From: Balneola sp.
GTDB taxonomy: Bacteria > Bacteroidota > Rhodothermia > Balneolales > Balneolaceae
Direction: 5' to 3'
Assembly: GCA_017640785.1 (NCBI GenBank)
Contig: JAEPPZ010000001.1
Span: forward strand, 310,001 to 374,000
Length of the DNA: 64,000 nucleotides
Below, in pieces: positions 1 through 9,340 of the stretch. How positions within the stretch are numbered: the first letter of the stretch is position 1; every line of letters begins with the position of its first letter. A program made the position numbers and the translations under genes. A model generated the notes under the pieces. That model had not been told where the DNA came from, searched no databases, and worked only from the letters and a program-made list of their open reading frames with translations.

Positions 1-396
1 TTTTGAGATCACATTGTAACCTCCCCCAATTACAAAGCTGCCTCGATCTGTAGGGACTTTGTAAACCAACCCCAAATTACCGAAGGTTGTATTTGAGAAT
101 TCTGTTTCATTTGAACTCCCGATGTACCCATTGGATTGAGTATTATTTTGATTTAACCAACCTAAGCTATAAAAACTTCCTCCAGCCAAAGCCATGGAAG
201 CCGGGTTATCTATAAAGCTACCATAACCATTGAAAGACGAAACGGAAGTTGTTACCGATGATAAAGCATCTCCATTTGAATTAAGCGTACTCATTTGTAA
301 CGCTAAGCTTTTATAGCTAATGGGCGACTCTCCGTCTTGTGCTAGAGTTGAAACGGACAGAAAAATTCCACTTAGCAAGAGTATTAATCTCTTCAT
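1..396 (-). CDS. Outer-membrane protein, OmpP1/FadL-like (3' end outside window)
   Basis: The reading frame runs from an ATG to the window edge, giving 132 codons without a stop, so the gene is cut by the window. The first 20 residues form a clear signal peptide (MKRLILLLSGIFLSVSTLAQ, then DGES). The next residues include the phrase FNGYGSFIDNPASMALAGG and alternating polar/aromatic stretches, typical of the N-terminus of OmpP1/FadL-like or PorV-like beta-barrels of Bacteroidota, where a 'DNPA' turn sits close to the mature N-terminus. The start lies 34 bp downstream of the stop of the Ser/Arg-rich lipoprotein gene on the same strand, so the two are probably co-transcribed. The substrate cannot be deduced from the part seen. 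Barrel assignment is inference from the N-terminal pattern only. Confidence 0.6.
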   Translation of the reverse strand, partial: MKRLILLLSGIFLSVSTLAQDGESPISYKSLALQMSTLNSNGDALSSVTTSVSSFNGYGSFIDNPASMALAGGSFYSLGWLNQNNTQSNGYIGSSNETEFSNTTFGNLGLVYKVPTDRGSFVIGGGYNVISK

Positions 397-430
397 GAAT
401 AGTAGATTGTGAAAGATTTAGGTTAAGTTT

Positions 431-1681
431 TTAGTTCCCTCTTTTCTTCTTGGAACTACTTTTTGATCGTTTGCTTGATGATGAAGATCTCGATTTACTT
501 GAACTCCCTGAAGACCTTTTTACGCTCGATGAACTTTTGCGTGAAGTGCTTGAAGATTTAACTCTTGAAGAAGAACTTGATCTGGAAACATTCCCACTTC
601 TTTTGGACGTTGAGCTTGATCTTTTCACTCCGGAAGAACTTCTTTTTGTTGAACCCGAAGATCTTTTAACATTAGAAGAACTATTTCTTTTTGATCCTGA
701 GCTTCTAGTAACATTACCCGAAGATCTTTTGCTGGAATTACTTGACCCTACATTTCCAGAACTTCCTCTCTTACTCGAAGACCCACTAGAACGAACTCTT
801 GAGTTATTATTAGATCTACTTCTCTGATTAACATTTGTAGAACTGTTATTCCTGATTCTGGATGAACTTCTGGTACGACTTACATTTCCTGAATTTCTCT
901 TTGTCAGAGATGAACTAGAATTCCTGTTTGTAGAACGGACTCTGGAATTTCTATTGTCATACTTTTGTGTTAAGCCATTACTTCTTGCACCATAAGAATA
1001 ATTCCGGCTATTTCTTCTGCTGTTATTGTAATAATAGTTGTTGGTATAACCGTAGTAATAATGATTACTGTAGTAACCTCCATAACCATAATTGTTATGC
1101 ACCCAACCATAATACGGATCAAACCTTGCTCCGTACCCAAATTGCAAATAGAAATCATTCCAACCTCCGTAACCATAAAAATGTGAACTATATCGGTAAG
1201 GAACATCGTAATACCAAGCATGTGATACATATGATCTAAATGGAGGGTACCAATTATATCCTAAATGTGCATAGTATCTGCCTCTGAACCAGAAATCATC
1301 ATTATAGCCATCATCATATCCTTCTCGATACCCATCTTCGAATCCATCATCATAACCGTTCCAATACACACCTTCAAAGTTGTTGTCTTTATACCATTGC
1401 TCAACTTCGTAATCTTTATAGTATAGTCCGGTTTCTTCGGCTGTTAGATACTCATCATCCTCAACTTCTGAAGAATAACTATAGGGTTTAGCTGTTTGTT
1501 CTTCATCATCCCAGTAATAGCCTGCCTCAGAAAGTTCATCATCATTCCAAGAATAATATTTAGAATTTCTGTTCGAATCAGAAGAATACCTATCAATGCT
1601 ACTAAACTGAGTATAGCATCCTGATATGAATATTGAAATAGTTACTAAGAGTGAGAGCGATAAAATATTTGAGCGTTTCAT
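431..1681 (-). CDS. Tyr-rich / Ser-Arg-Lys-rich lipoprotein, function unknown
   Basis: The protein (416 residues from the chosen start) begins with a lipoprotein signal ending in the lipobox ISGC, so it should be acylated and anchored in a membrane. Three compositional zones follow: an acidic, Asp/Glu/Tyr-rich zone with repeated DDGYxDGY-like phrases, a Tyr/Asn/Gly-rich zone, and a tail of about 190 residues made almost only of Ser, Arg, Lys, Asn and Gly (RSSS/KRSSG repeats). The tail is strongly basic. Two ATGs lie two codons apart; the downstream one is chosen because AAGG sits 6 nt before it, whereas AAGG abuts the upstream ATG. The gene follows the kinase/regulator pair on the same strand, 86 bp after the regulator's stop, so it may be a target or partner. 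No known domain was recognised; a role at the envelope, binding anionic polymer, is speculation. Confidence 0.75.
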   Translation of the reverse strand: MKRSNILSLSLLVTISIFISGCYTQFSSIDRYSSDSNRNSKYYSWNDDELSEAGYYWDDEEQTAKPYSYSSEVEDDEYLTAEETGLYYKDYEVEQWYKDNNFEGVYWNGYDDGFEDGYREGYDDGYNDDFWFRGRYYAHLGYNWYPPFRSYVSHAWYYDVPYRYSSHFYGYGGWNDFYLQFGYGARFDPYYGWVHNNYGYGGYYSNHYYYGYTNNYYYNNSRRNSRNYSYGARSNGLTQKYDNRNSRVRSTNRNSSSSLTKRNSGNVSRTRSSSRIRNNSSTNVNQRSRSNNNSRVRSSGSSSKRGSSGNVGSSNSSKRSSGNVTRSSGSKRNSSSNVKRSSGSTKRSSSGVKRSSSTSKRSGNVSRSSSSSRVKSSSTSRKSSSSVKRSSGSSSKSRSSSSSKRSKSSSKKKRGN

Positions 1682-1767
1682 AATCATCCTTGTTGGAATG
1701 TTCAGATTTCAATATGAAAATGCAGATAACAATCAGCACATTAAATCACATGATAATGTTAGCTGGT

Positions 1768-2400
1768 TTATATTTCTCCGCGTAACGACTTTGCTATAAC
1801 TTCAGCTTTTGAGTTAACATGTAGTTTCTTATAAATGTTTCTGATATGAGCCCTTACAGTATCTATCGATATATCAAATCTATCTGCAATCAGTTTATAA
1901 CTTAATCCATCAACTAACCCATTTACAATATCTTGCTCTCTGTCTGTTAACATGCTATCAGGATTTTTTTGGGGAGCCTGATCATTGAAATGTGTAATTA
2001 CCTTTCTGGCAATCTGTGGAGACATCGGTGCACCTCCTTTCAGCAAGTTATCAATTGATTCTTTGATTTCAGGCAATGACGTATGCTTCAGTAAATACCC
2101 TGAAGCTCCTGCTTTTAAAGAATCAAATATTTTATGAGAGTCGTGATACACTGTTAGCATAATAATATCAATATCAGGATATTTTGACTTGATGATCTCC
2201 ATCCCTTTGATACCTGTCATGCCGGGTAGCTGAATATCCATTAGTAAAACATCTGGTGCTTGATGTTTTTCCAAATATTCCAGCATTTCCTCTACGCTAT
2301 CTTTCGCAACCGGACAGCTCATATCTTCCTGCATGTCTAAGTAACGTTGAATTAAATCTCTGATCTTAATATTGTCTTCTACAATTCCGACGATAGCCAT
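1768..2400 (-). CDS. NarL/FixJ-family response regulator
   Basis: A 210-residue two-domain DNA-binding response regulator. The receiver domain (about 1-120) shows the acidic pair E8-D9, the phospho-acceptor D55 in VLLMDIQLPG, the switch T83 and K105. The C-terminal LuxR-type helix-turn-helix (about 148-205) contains LTDREQDIVNGL and the recognition-helix region SIDTVRAHIRNIYKKL. It starts 10 bp after the stop of the propeller histidine kinase gene, so the two form a standard co-transcribed pair and D55 should receive phosphate from H772 of that kinase. All key residues are present. Likely targets include its own operon, but no operator could be picked out here. Confidence 0.95.
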   Translation of the reverse strand: MAIVGIVEDNIKIRDLIQRYLDMQEDMSCPVAKDSVEEMLEYLEKHQAPDVLLMDIQLPGMTGIKGMEIIKSKYPDIDIIMLTVYHDSHKIFDSLKAGASGYLLKHTSLPEIKESIDNLLKGGAPMSPQIARKVITHFNDQAPQKNPDSMLTDREQDIVNGLVDGLSYKLIADRFDISIDTVRAHIRNIYKKLHVNSKAEVIAKSLRGEI

Positions 2401-2410
2401 AATTATACTT

Positions 2411-5287
2411 TTAGTTAGTATTTAGTTTTCCTGACACTAGAACAGTAAAGCCATTTTCAGTTGAAACATCAATATCCGAGCCAATTCTTTTTGCCCGCAT
2501 GTCCATGTTACGTAAGCCATGTCCTGTTTTTTTTGCTCCATTGCTTGAAGTACCATTATCGTGAATTTTAAAACGGAATTCTCCATTCACAGCCTTCATT
2601 GAAATATCGACTTTATCACCGTTCGAGTACTTTGATATATTATTAACTGCCTCTTTAAATATGAGATATAGATTCTCTTTTACAGGCACTTCAAGTTTAT
2701 TCTCCATTTTAAGATCATCAAAGTTGTAATTAACCTGAAAGTTCTTGGGTTCCAGCACATTTAATATATAATCTTGCATTCGATCGGTTAGATCTCCGAC
2801 TGTATCATTTCGTGCATCTATTGACCATACGATATCGTCGAGGCTTGTTACGATTTTTCTACACTGTTTTCCAATTTGTTCCAGTGATTGTTTGAACTCG
2901 GGGTCAATTTTACTTGCTTGTAAAAAATCAGATTGAAGGGCTACTTCTGTCAAACTAGCTCCTACATCGTCGTGAAGATCACTGGCAATTCTTACTCTGA
3001 TTCTTTCAATATCTACAAGCTTTCTTGCTTTATAATAGTTATAGAATAGCCATATAATTCCTACTATAATCAATACAACAAGTGTAATAAACCACCATTG
3101 CATCCAAAAAGGTGCTTTCACAGAAAAGCTTATTTCTGATTTTTCGTTACTCCATGTCCCATTTGTATTACGAGCATGAATTAAAAATGTATATTCTCCA
3201 TTAGGCAAAGAAGGGTATTTTACTTCTCTGCTCATTGTTCGCTGCCAAACAGGATCAACTCCCTCCATTTTATATTCATAGACCACTTGATTTGGAGCTG
3301 TAAAATTAATGCCGGAATATTCTATTTCAACAAAATTTTGATCAAAATCTAAATTGAAATGTTTTACACCTCTGTGTACCCTTCCTGATGTTATAACCTG
3401 ATCAATTTTCACTTTTGGGGGAAGAGGATTTCCTTTATAGTTCTCCGGAAAAAAGTGACTAACCCCCTCTACTGTTCCAAACCAAAGATGTCCGTTACTA
3501 TCCTCATACACAGCACCAACATTCATCTCATCTGCAACTAAGCCCTGTTCAACCGTGATTAATTGAAAAGATTGCTCTCGATCACCGGGGTTGTCACTGA
3601 AATATTTTTTTGAATCAAATTTGACTACCCCATTATTAGTACCTATCCAAAATGAACTATCTTTGCTTTGTTGGATAAAGTAGCACACTCTGTTAGGCAG
3701 TCCGTCTTCTGTGGTAATACTTTGGAACTTAAGCCCATCAAACCATGCAATTCCACCAAATGTAGAAGCCCATATTCTTCCGATGTCATCTTTAATTACC
3801 ATCATGACGGCATTATTTGGCAATCCTTCTTGAATGGTAAAGTTTTCAACTTCTCCTTTAAAGTATCGGCTTACTCCTCCGTAAGTTGCGATCCACATGC
3901 TTCCATCATCTCCTTCAACTGTACCCAAAATCGTATTATCAGCCAAGCCGTCATCTCTGGAGAGCGAGTTAAATTCATTACCATCATACCTAACTATTCC
4001 GTCCTCGTAAGTACTGATCCAAATAATACCTTTAGAATCTTCGTAAACATGGCGTACTTTTCTGTAGGGAAATTCATCTTCACTTAACACTGTAAGTTTA
4101 CCATCTTTCATGTATGCCAAGCCATTACGCATACCAATCCAAATTCTACCATTGGAATCCTTATCTAATGAAAATACTTTGTCATCTAACAAGCCTTCTG
4201 TTAGGCTCATCGTTGTAAATTTCCCCTCTTTTAGTCGACTTAAACCGCCTCCGTAAGTTGACAGCCATATTTCCCCATCTTCTCCTTCAGTTATTGATGT
4301 GACAACGTCGTTTGCAAGACCATCAACTGTGGTATGGTTTTCAAAGTAATCCCCAAGAAATAAGTTAGCACCGCCTCCAAAAGTCCCAAACCATAAATTA
4401 CCTTCTCTATCTAAAATTGAAGAATAGATAATGTTGTTGGAGAGCCCGTTCTCAATTGTAAAATTTTTAAATTTTCCATCCTGAAAAACACTTACCCCAC
4501 CTTCAGTTCCTAACCAAAGTCTTTGATAATTATCGAAAACCAATGTTTGAACTCTAACATTATTTAAACCTTGATCATCATCATAAACAATGAATTTATC
4601 ATTTTTATAATGAACCAAACCTTCTCTGGTTGCTATCCAAAGTTCATTATTTTCATCAAAAACTATGTCCCGGATACGGTTTTCAGGAAGACCGTCAGAA
4701 GTAGTGAACGTCCTTATATTTCCATTACTTAAAACTGAAAGACCTCCCCTCGTTGCAAACCAAATGGATCCATCTTCTGATTCCTTTATTTTTCTTATTC
4801 TGTTATTCAAAAATCCCTGAGAAGTTGAGTACTGAATAAGCTGTTCATCTTGCTCAAAAAGCCAGGCACCGGCTCCGTCAGTACCGAACCATATTTCTTC
4901 ATTGGAATCCTCGAAAATACTGATGACTCTTTGGTTATCAAGTGCTGATAATCTTGCTAATGTATACAGGCTATCATCTTGCCAGTAATTCACTCCAAAT
5001 TCAGTGCCTATCCATATCCTGCCTTTACTATCTTCAAATAGTGAGTGTATTTTGCTGCTTTTTAGACCCTGATCTTCAAAGAAATTTTGGATCGTGATTC
5101 CATCAAAGCGGTTTAATCCATACCCTGTTGCCATCCAAAGAAACCCCTCACTATCCTGAATCATATCATTTACTACCGATTCACTTAAACCGTCTTCAAT
5201 AGAATAGGTTCTGAACGGATATAGCTGTCCGAAAGCCGAAATGGTACAAAATGTTAAGATTAATATGAGGGAAAGTGTATTTTTCAT
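2411..5287 (-). CDS. Reg_prop / Y_Y_Y sensor histidine kinase (HisKA_3)
   Basis: A 958-residue membrane kinase. After a signal peptide (cleavage near ISAFG-Q) I count 14 'two-component regulator propeller' repeats of the type EDSxGxIWIGTxxGV, enough for two seven-bladed beta-propellers in the periplasm, to about residue 620. A Y_Y_Y (Ig-like) domain follows (YEYKMEGVDPVWQ...YTFLIHARN), then one transmembrane helix (WWFITLVVLIIVGIIWLFY), a HisKA_3 dimerisation helix with phospho-acceptor H772 in SDLHDDVGASL, and an ATPase domain with the N-box KEAVNNISKYS, DNG and GHGLRNM motifs. Unlike the other kinases in the window its H-box is LHDDVGASL rather than LHDGLGQQ, so it is a different subfamily. 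It is followed by its response regulator gene. The ligand is unknown; related propeller kinases often sense polysaccharide fragments. Confidence 0.95.
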   Translation of the reverse strand: MKNTLSLILILTFCTISAFGQLYPFRTYSIEDGLSESVVNDMIQDSEGFLWMATGYGLNRFDGITIQNFFEDQGLKSSKIHSLFEDSKGRIWIGTEFGVNYWQDDSLYTLARLSALDNQRVISIFEDSNEEIWFGTDGAGAWLFEQDEQLIQYSTSQGFLNNRIRKIKESEDGSIWFATRGGLSVLSNGNIRTFTTSDGLPENRIRDIVFDENNELWIATREGLVHYKNDKFIVYDDDQGLNNVRVQTLVFDNYQRLWLGTEGGVSVFQDGKFKNFTIENGLSNNIIYSSILDREGNLWFGTFGGGANLFLGDYFENHTTVDGLANDVVTSITEGEDGEIWLSTYGGGLSRLKEGKFTTMSLTEGLLDDKVFSLDKDSNGRIWIGMRNGLAYMKDGKLTVLSEDEFPYRKVRHVYEDSKGIIWISTYEDGIVRYDGNEFNSLSRDDGLADNTILGTVEGDDGSMWIATYGGVSRYFKGEVENFTIQEGLPNNAVMMVIKDDIGRIWASTFGGIAWFDGLKFQSITTEDGLPNRVCYFIQQSKDSSFWIGTNNGVVKFDSKKYFSDNPGDREQSFQLITVEQGLVADEMNVGAVYEDSNGHLWFGTVEGVSHFFPENYKGNPLPPKVKIDQVITSGRVHRGVKHFNLDFDQNFVEIEYSGINFTAPNQVVYEYKMEGVDPVWQRTMSREVKYPSLPNGEYTFLIHARNTNGTWSNEKSEISFSVKAPFWMQWWFITLVVLIIVGIIWLFYNYYKARKLVDIERIRVRIASDLHDDVGASLTEVALQSDFLQASKIDPEFKQSLEQIGKQCRKIVTSLDDIVWSIDARNDTVGDLTDRMQDYILNVLEPKNFQVNYNFDDLKMENKLEVPVKENLYLIFKEAVNNISKYSNGDKVDISMKAVNGEFRFKIHDNGTSSNGAKKTGHGLRNMDMRAKRIGSDIDVSTENGFTVLVSGKLNTN

Positions 5288-5351
5288 GTATGAAATGTAA
5301 CGTAAATCAAAGCAGAATAGTAACTGCGAATTTTATTTCTTTATTTCAGTA

Positions 5352-6461
5352 ATGAGTAAAAAACAAAAAAAAGCTGATTCGAACCTAACGGTTACTACTC
5401 ACAAAGGAGTTTCAAAAAGTATACTTTCTTTATTGAAAAAGACAGTACTTGGTACTCCGGGAAAGCTAAGGTACAAGCACACTGAAACAGAAAATACTGT
5501 AAAAAAACTATCCGGATTACGCTTCATTCAAATTAAAAAAAGAACCCGGGTGTTAGGTACAGCAGGGTTTATTGAAAGAAACATCTCTTTTGATTCAGCT
5601 TCCTTAAGAGCTACTTATGTACGCTATCTTTCTGTTTTTAATCCTTTCAAGAACCAAAAAAAATCTAAACAGAAGAAAGTTGTTAAAAAAACACAAAGCG
5701 CATTAAGAAATGATATTGAAAATATTTTTAAGGAGGAACTTGAACGACCATTTAAAACTTCTGACCAAAAAGGACTTTTTTATGCATATGTCGAGTCTGA
5801 TAATTCACACTCCAGGGATCTGTGCAGCTCATTCGGATTCAAAATAATAAGAGAGATCAATACTTTTCTATTCAGTCGTTTTTTCCCAAAAAAGCAGAAA
5901 GATGTTATAAGAATAAATAACAATGGATACGAGATGTTCAGAGAATCTTTATGTCAATTTTATAAAGAACACAATTTTGTATTCACTGATTCTTTAGAAG
6001 ATTTTGGAACCTGCTTTGTATTAAATCATGGTGGAAAGAAGGTCGCAGGGATCAGAGCTATTCAGGTACATTGGAAAATTGTTGAAATGCCGGGATTTAA
6101 AGGATTTCTGATGCTGAAGGTGCTTCCTAGAATTCCATTCTTCAACAGGCTTTTCCAACCTGACAAACTTAAATTTTTGGCTTTTGATAACCTTTGGTTT
6201 CAAGAAAAGCATTCTGATAAAGTACAAAAACTGATGGAGCATGCTTGTTCTGAATTAGGTTATTATATGGGAATGATCTGGCAAGATACAGGTTCCATCA
6301 CAACTAAGTCGTTATTAACAAAAAACAAGCTTGGCCTGTTACATAAAATAAACGGTGCCGTTAAAGCTGACCTGATGGCTCGGTACATCAATATGAATCC
6401 GGAAGATCTCTCGACGTTAAAAAATAAACCTGCTTTTGTTTCTGCAGTAGATATGATTTAA
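5352..6461 (+). CDS. GNAT-like acetyltransferase-related protein
   Basis: A 369-residue cytoplasmic protein with a lysine-rich N-terminus and no signal peptide or membrane segment. Residues about 135-165 read LFYAYVESDNSHSRDLCSSFGF, which resembles the motif A/B region of GNAT N-acetyltransferases (conserved Asn plus Ser, then a 'GF' turn), and the C-terminal part (about 195-340) could be a second, degenerate GNAT-like fold. The assignment rests on that motif only; the acetyl-CoA pyrophosphate loop (Q/RxxGxG/A) is not obvious. The gene is divergently transcribed from the propeller kinase with 64 bp between the two starts, and a bidirectional terminator separates it from the sigma-factor gene. 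The substrate is unknown. Confidence 0.5.
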   Translation: MSKKQKKADSNLTVTTHKGVSKSILSLLKKTVLGTPGKLRYKHTETENTVKKLSGLRFIQIKKRTRVLGTAGFIERNISFDSASLRATYVRYLSVFNPFKNQKKSKQKKVVKKTQSALRNDIENIFKEELERPFKTSDQKGLFYAYVESDNSHSRDLCSSFGFKIIREINTFLFSRFFPKKQKDVIRINNNGYEMFRESLCQFYKEHNFVFTDSLEDFGTCFVLNHGGKKVAGIRAIQVHWKIVEMPGFKGFLMLKVLPRIPFFNRLFQPDKLKFLAFDNLWFQEKHSDKVQKLMEHACSELGYYMGMIWQDTGSITTKSLLTKNKLGLLHKINGAVKADLMARYINMNPEDLSTLKNKPAFVSAVDMI

Positions 6462-6483
6462 AAGGATATTTTGTTTCATAAAA

Positions 6484-6514
6484 AAGCCCCACTCAAAATT
6501 AATTGGTGAGGCTT
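6484..6514. terminator. Bidirectional Rho-independent terminator between convergent genes
   Basis: Inverted repeat AAGCCCCAC / GTGAGGCTT (9 positions, one mismatch) with a 13-nt loop. It is flanked by an A-run on the left and a T-rich run on the right, so it can end transcription from both the GNAT-like gene and the sigma-factor gene. Confidence 0.75.
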
Positions 6515-6534
6515 AAATTTCTTTTTAGGATCAA

Positions 6535-7389
6535 TTATCCTAAATAAGCTCTAAGAGCAGCGCTTCTGTTATGGTGACGAAGTTTTCTAAGTGCTTTTTC
6601 TTTGATCTGACGAACACGCTCACGAGTTAGATCGAAACGTTCTCCAATCTCTTCAAGTGTTAATGAATGCTCGCGACCAATTCCAAAGTACAATCTGATA
6701 ACTTCAGCTTCTCTTTTTGTAAGCTTAGACAGTGCTCTTTCAATCTCTACTTTCAGAGATTCGCCCATCAATTCAAAATCAGGATTTGGGATCTCTTCAT
6801 TTTCAAGAACATCAAGAAGTCTGTTATCTTCTCCTTGTGCAAAAGGTGCATCCATAGATAAATGACGACCTGAGATCTTCAATGTATCAGCTACTTCACC
6901 AACGGTCATTTCAAGGCTTTCAGCAAGCTCATGAGCAGAAGGAATACGTTCGTATTCTTGCTCAAGCTTTGAAAGCTCTTTACCAATTTTGTTTAATGCA
7001 CCTACACGGTTTAGTGGTAGACGTACAATTCTTGATTGTTCGGCAAGAGCCTGAAGAATAGACTGACGAATCCACCATACTGCATAAGAAATAAACTTAA
7101 ACCCACGTGTTTCATCAAAACGCTTAGCAGCTTTAATAAGACCTAAGTTTCCTTCGTTTATCAAATCACCTAAAGATAAACCCTGATTCTGATATTGTTT
7201 TGCAACAGAAACCACAAAACGAAGGTTCGCTTTTGTAAGATCTTCGAGTGCACGCTGGCTTCCTTTTTGAATTTCTTTTGCCAGACGTACTTCATCATCT
7301 GGAGTAATAAGTTTCTCTTTTCCAATCTCATGAAGATAACGATCTAAGGATTCTGACTCACGAGTTGAGATTCCGGAACTTTTTGCCAC
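6535..7389 (-). CDS. rpoD: Primary RNA polymerase sigma factor (RpoD/SigA type)
   Basis: A 284-residue sigma-70 factor matching the short, region-1.1-less form usual in Bacteroidota. Region 1.2 (about 14-43, [10 protein letters not shown]...), region 2 (about 50-120, with [35 protein letters not shown] and the promoter-melting stretch [13 protein letters not shown]), region 3 (about 130-205) and region 4 (about 218-272, [25 protein letters not shown]) are all present and intact. The start is a GTG; no ATG precedes it before an in-frame stop 24 nt upstream. No Shine-Dalgarno sequence is visible, as is common in this phylum. The gene is monocistronic and convergent with its left neighbour. It should provide general promoter recognition (-33 TTTG / -7 TAnnTTTG in related bacteria). 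Confidence 0.95.
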   Translation of the reverse strand: MAKSSGISTRESESLDRYLHEIGKEKLITPDDEVRLAKEIQKGSQRALEDLTKANLRFVVSVAKQYQNQGLSLGDLINEGNLGLIKAAKRFDETRGFKFISYAVWWIRQSILQALAEQSRIVRLPLNRVGALNKIGKELSKLEQEYERIPSAHELAESLEMTVGEVADTLKISGRHLSMDAPFAQGEDNRLLDVLENEEIPNPDFELMGESLKVEIERALSKLTKREAEVIRLYFGIGREHSLTLEEIGERFDLTRERVRQIKEKALRKLRHHNRSAALRAYLG

Positions 7390-7663
7390 GGTAAATATAT
7401 TTTGTGAAAATTAGTACTAAAGCTACAAAGGGCGAGACGTAATAAATTAAGCTGAATGGTTGCAACCTTTTTTCTAAGCTTCAAATGTCAACGCTCCTGA
7501 TGAAAGCAATACCCAATATACGAATTTTTAAGTTCTTTAGTACTTAAAATTTAAGATCCATGAGTATTCTGATTACTAAAAACATTAGAATTTTTATACC
7601 GCTATTTCTTTTCTCGCTAAAACTCTTTTATTAAATAAATGAATAAATATCAGCCTAAAGATT
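7390..7663. promoter_or_regulatory. Divergent intergenic region carrying promoters of rpoD and the next gene
   Basis: AT-rich spacer between two divergent starts, so it must hold both promoters. I see no convincing operator or hairpin and cannot place the -33/-7 boxes with confidence. Confidence 0.4.
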
Positions 7664-8596
7664 ATGAGGAATTCCTGTAGTGTATCTAAAATAGCTTTAA
7701 CATTAATCATTTGTGGATTTTTGATGATTTCCTTGAGCGGCACAATTCTGGCTCAGGAAGTACTGGAATATCCAACTCTGGGAATTAAAGTAACAGTGCC
7801 TTATGGTTTTGGATATGAGGAAAATGAAGATGGTTTAATACTCTATTCCAATCAATATCCGGATACTTATTTTATTCTTGCTCAACACGAATACAATCAT
7901 ATTGACGAATTAAAAACAATAGCAGATGAACCTTACGAAGAAAAAAGTATAAGCTTAAAATTAACTAAAAGTGGAGATATTGAGCTTGTTGATGATAATG
8001 CCATTGCTGCATACTTCACCGGCAATGTTGGAAATAATAAAGCTACTGCTTTTATACTTGCAAGGCTGAATCCTTTTGGTGAAGGCATTTCTATAATAGG
8101 TCTCACCATCAACCAAAACTTAGATAAAGAAATTCTTCGTACTAATGTAATTGAACTAAATAAAGGTGTTGTGTTAGAAGAAATCACCATGAGTGCAGAA
8201 ATCATTGAGTGGATTGAGAAATTGAATAACACCCGTCTGGAATATCGAACCAGCTACTCTTCAAACAGTTACACCAGCGGTAGTATAAGTGGATATTCAA
8301 GTTCATCAGAGGCTATTGAGCTTTGTAGTGATGGATACTTTAATTATTCCGGATCTTCGAATACCAGTATGAGTTCAGGAGGTTTAGGAGTACTTGGAAG
8401 CAGTAACTCGTCGAAAAAGGGAAACGGGGAATGGAGTATTCAAGAGAACGATTCTAAGGAACCTGTGCTTTTGCTTAAATACTATAATGGTTCAGTAGAA
8501 GAATATTCAATGTATTATAATAAAGGATATTTATACCTGAACGATTATAAATATACTATTGGAAGAGGTCAGGAATACGGGCCTTCCTGTGATTAG
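7664..8596 (+). CDS. Secreted protein of unknown function
   Basis: A 310-residue protein with a signal peptide (hydrophobic ALTLIICGFLMISLSGTILA, cleavage before QEVLEY). The first mature part (about 32-175) is a compact alpha/beta region beginning EYPTLGIKVTVPYGFGYEENEDGLILYS, reminiscent of PsbP/DcrB-like lipoprotein folds, but this is not certain. A short Ser/Gly/Tyr-rich linker follows (about 195-235). The C-terminal 60 residues (GEWSIQENDS...YNGSVEEYSMYYNKGYLYLNDYKY) look like one small beta-sheet unit seen at the ends of other secreted Bacteroidota proteins. No catalytic motif is recognisable. Its stop codon directly abuts the stop of the convergent DUF5683 gene. Confidence 0.75.
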   Translation: MRNSCSVSKIALTLIICGFLMISLSGTILAQEVLEYPTLGIKVTVPYGFGYEENEDGLILYSNQYPDTYFILAQHEYNHIDELKTIADEPYEEKSISLKLTKSGDIELVDDNAIAAYFTGNVGNNKATAFILARLNPFGEGISIIGLTINQNLDKEILRTNVIELNKGVVLEEITMSAEIIEWIEKLNNTRLEYRTSYSSNSYTSGSISGYSSSSEAIELCSDGYFNYSGSSNTSMSSGGLGVLGSSNSSKKGNGEWSIQENDSKEPVLLLKYYNGSVEEYSMYYNKGYLYLNDYKYTIGRGQEYGPSCD

Positions 8597-9340
8597 CTAA
8601 AAATTAAATTTTAGTCGTGCGGTAACTCCTCTTTCACCAAACTCATTCAGGTAACTTACGCTTGCTTCCGGCAATCTAGATGATGCCTCTCTGGCTTGAG
8701 TAAAAGCATTTATCCCACTAAAAATACGATTGGCGACCATCAAAGTAAGTAATGTTGGTAATTGATTTTCAGAATTGGCAATTCTATCACGTGTATTCTG
8801 AAATTCAAACCTGTCATTATCAGATTCCCAGTTCCATCTGTTTTCAGGGGTATTTGGGAGAATATTCTGCCATCTTCGGGTTCTAAGCTGATAGTCGTTG
8901 TATTCCTCAAGATTATCAAAATTTGCGATTGCTAACTCAAACCCTCGGTCTTTACCGGATAAAGTAACCCCTGCTTTGGATCTAGCTAAAGTATTAAGAT
9001 TATTTTCCAGTCGATTTGCCCGAGCACTTAATCCAAAATATCCTGCAAGCAAACCAATTTCAGAACCCAGATGTATCTTTCCCCGAGTCCAGTTTTCATT
9101 ATCAACATAATGATGACCTAACCCCGGAACTACAAAAGAAAGTAATAAAGCTTTTCGGGGACTTGGAAGCTCTTCGAATTTACTTTCTTGCCCTCCATTT
9201 TCAAATCCTACCGATTGGGCGGAAACAGTATGAATAACGAATATTGAACACGTAATAATGAATAACGACGTATAGCTTAATTTTAAAATTATGCTTCTAA
9301 GACTTATTCTTTTGATCAATATTCCGTATTCGTTATTCAT
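8597..9340 (-). CDS. DUF5683-family protein
   Basis: A 247-residue protein with an N-terminal signal-peptide-like segment (YTSLFIITCSIFVIHTVSAQS) and then the family's PSPRKALLLSFVVPGLGHHYV phrase, in which a proline/glycine-containing hydrophobic segment precedes a GxxHY/GQxY turn, followed by a second hydrophobic stretch (IHLGSEIGLLAGYFGLSA) and a long charged region. The ATG start overlaps the end of ccmF by 8 bp (ATGAATAA), so translation is probably coupled and it is the last gene of the ccm operon. A TTG 18 codons upstream also opens the frame but lies deep inside ccmF. DNA encoding the first ~40 residues is unusual: it consists of inverted copies of an intergenic-type repeat (see findings). 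Function unknown; family members are predicted envelope proteins. Confidence 0.8.
   Translation of the reverse strand: MNNEYGILIKRISLRSIILKLSYTSLFIITCSIFVIHTVSAQSVGFENGGQESKFEELPSPRKALLLSFVVPGLGHHYVDNENWTRGKIHLGSEIGLLAGYFGLSARANRLENNLNTLARSKAGVTLSGKDRGFELAIANFDNLEEYNDYQLRTRRWQNILPNTPENRWNWESDNDRFEFQNTRDRIANSENQLPTLLTLMVANRIFSGINAFTQAREASSRLPEASVSYLNEFGERGVTARLKFNF

Noticed and set aside
450-827. 125-codon Leu/Glu/Asp-rich frame on the plus strand
   Set aside because: It is the mirror image of the Ser/Arg/Lys tail of the lipoprotein gene (Ser codons read as Glu/Leu), a composition artefact.
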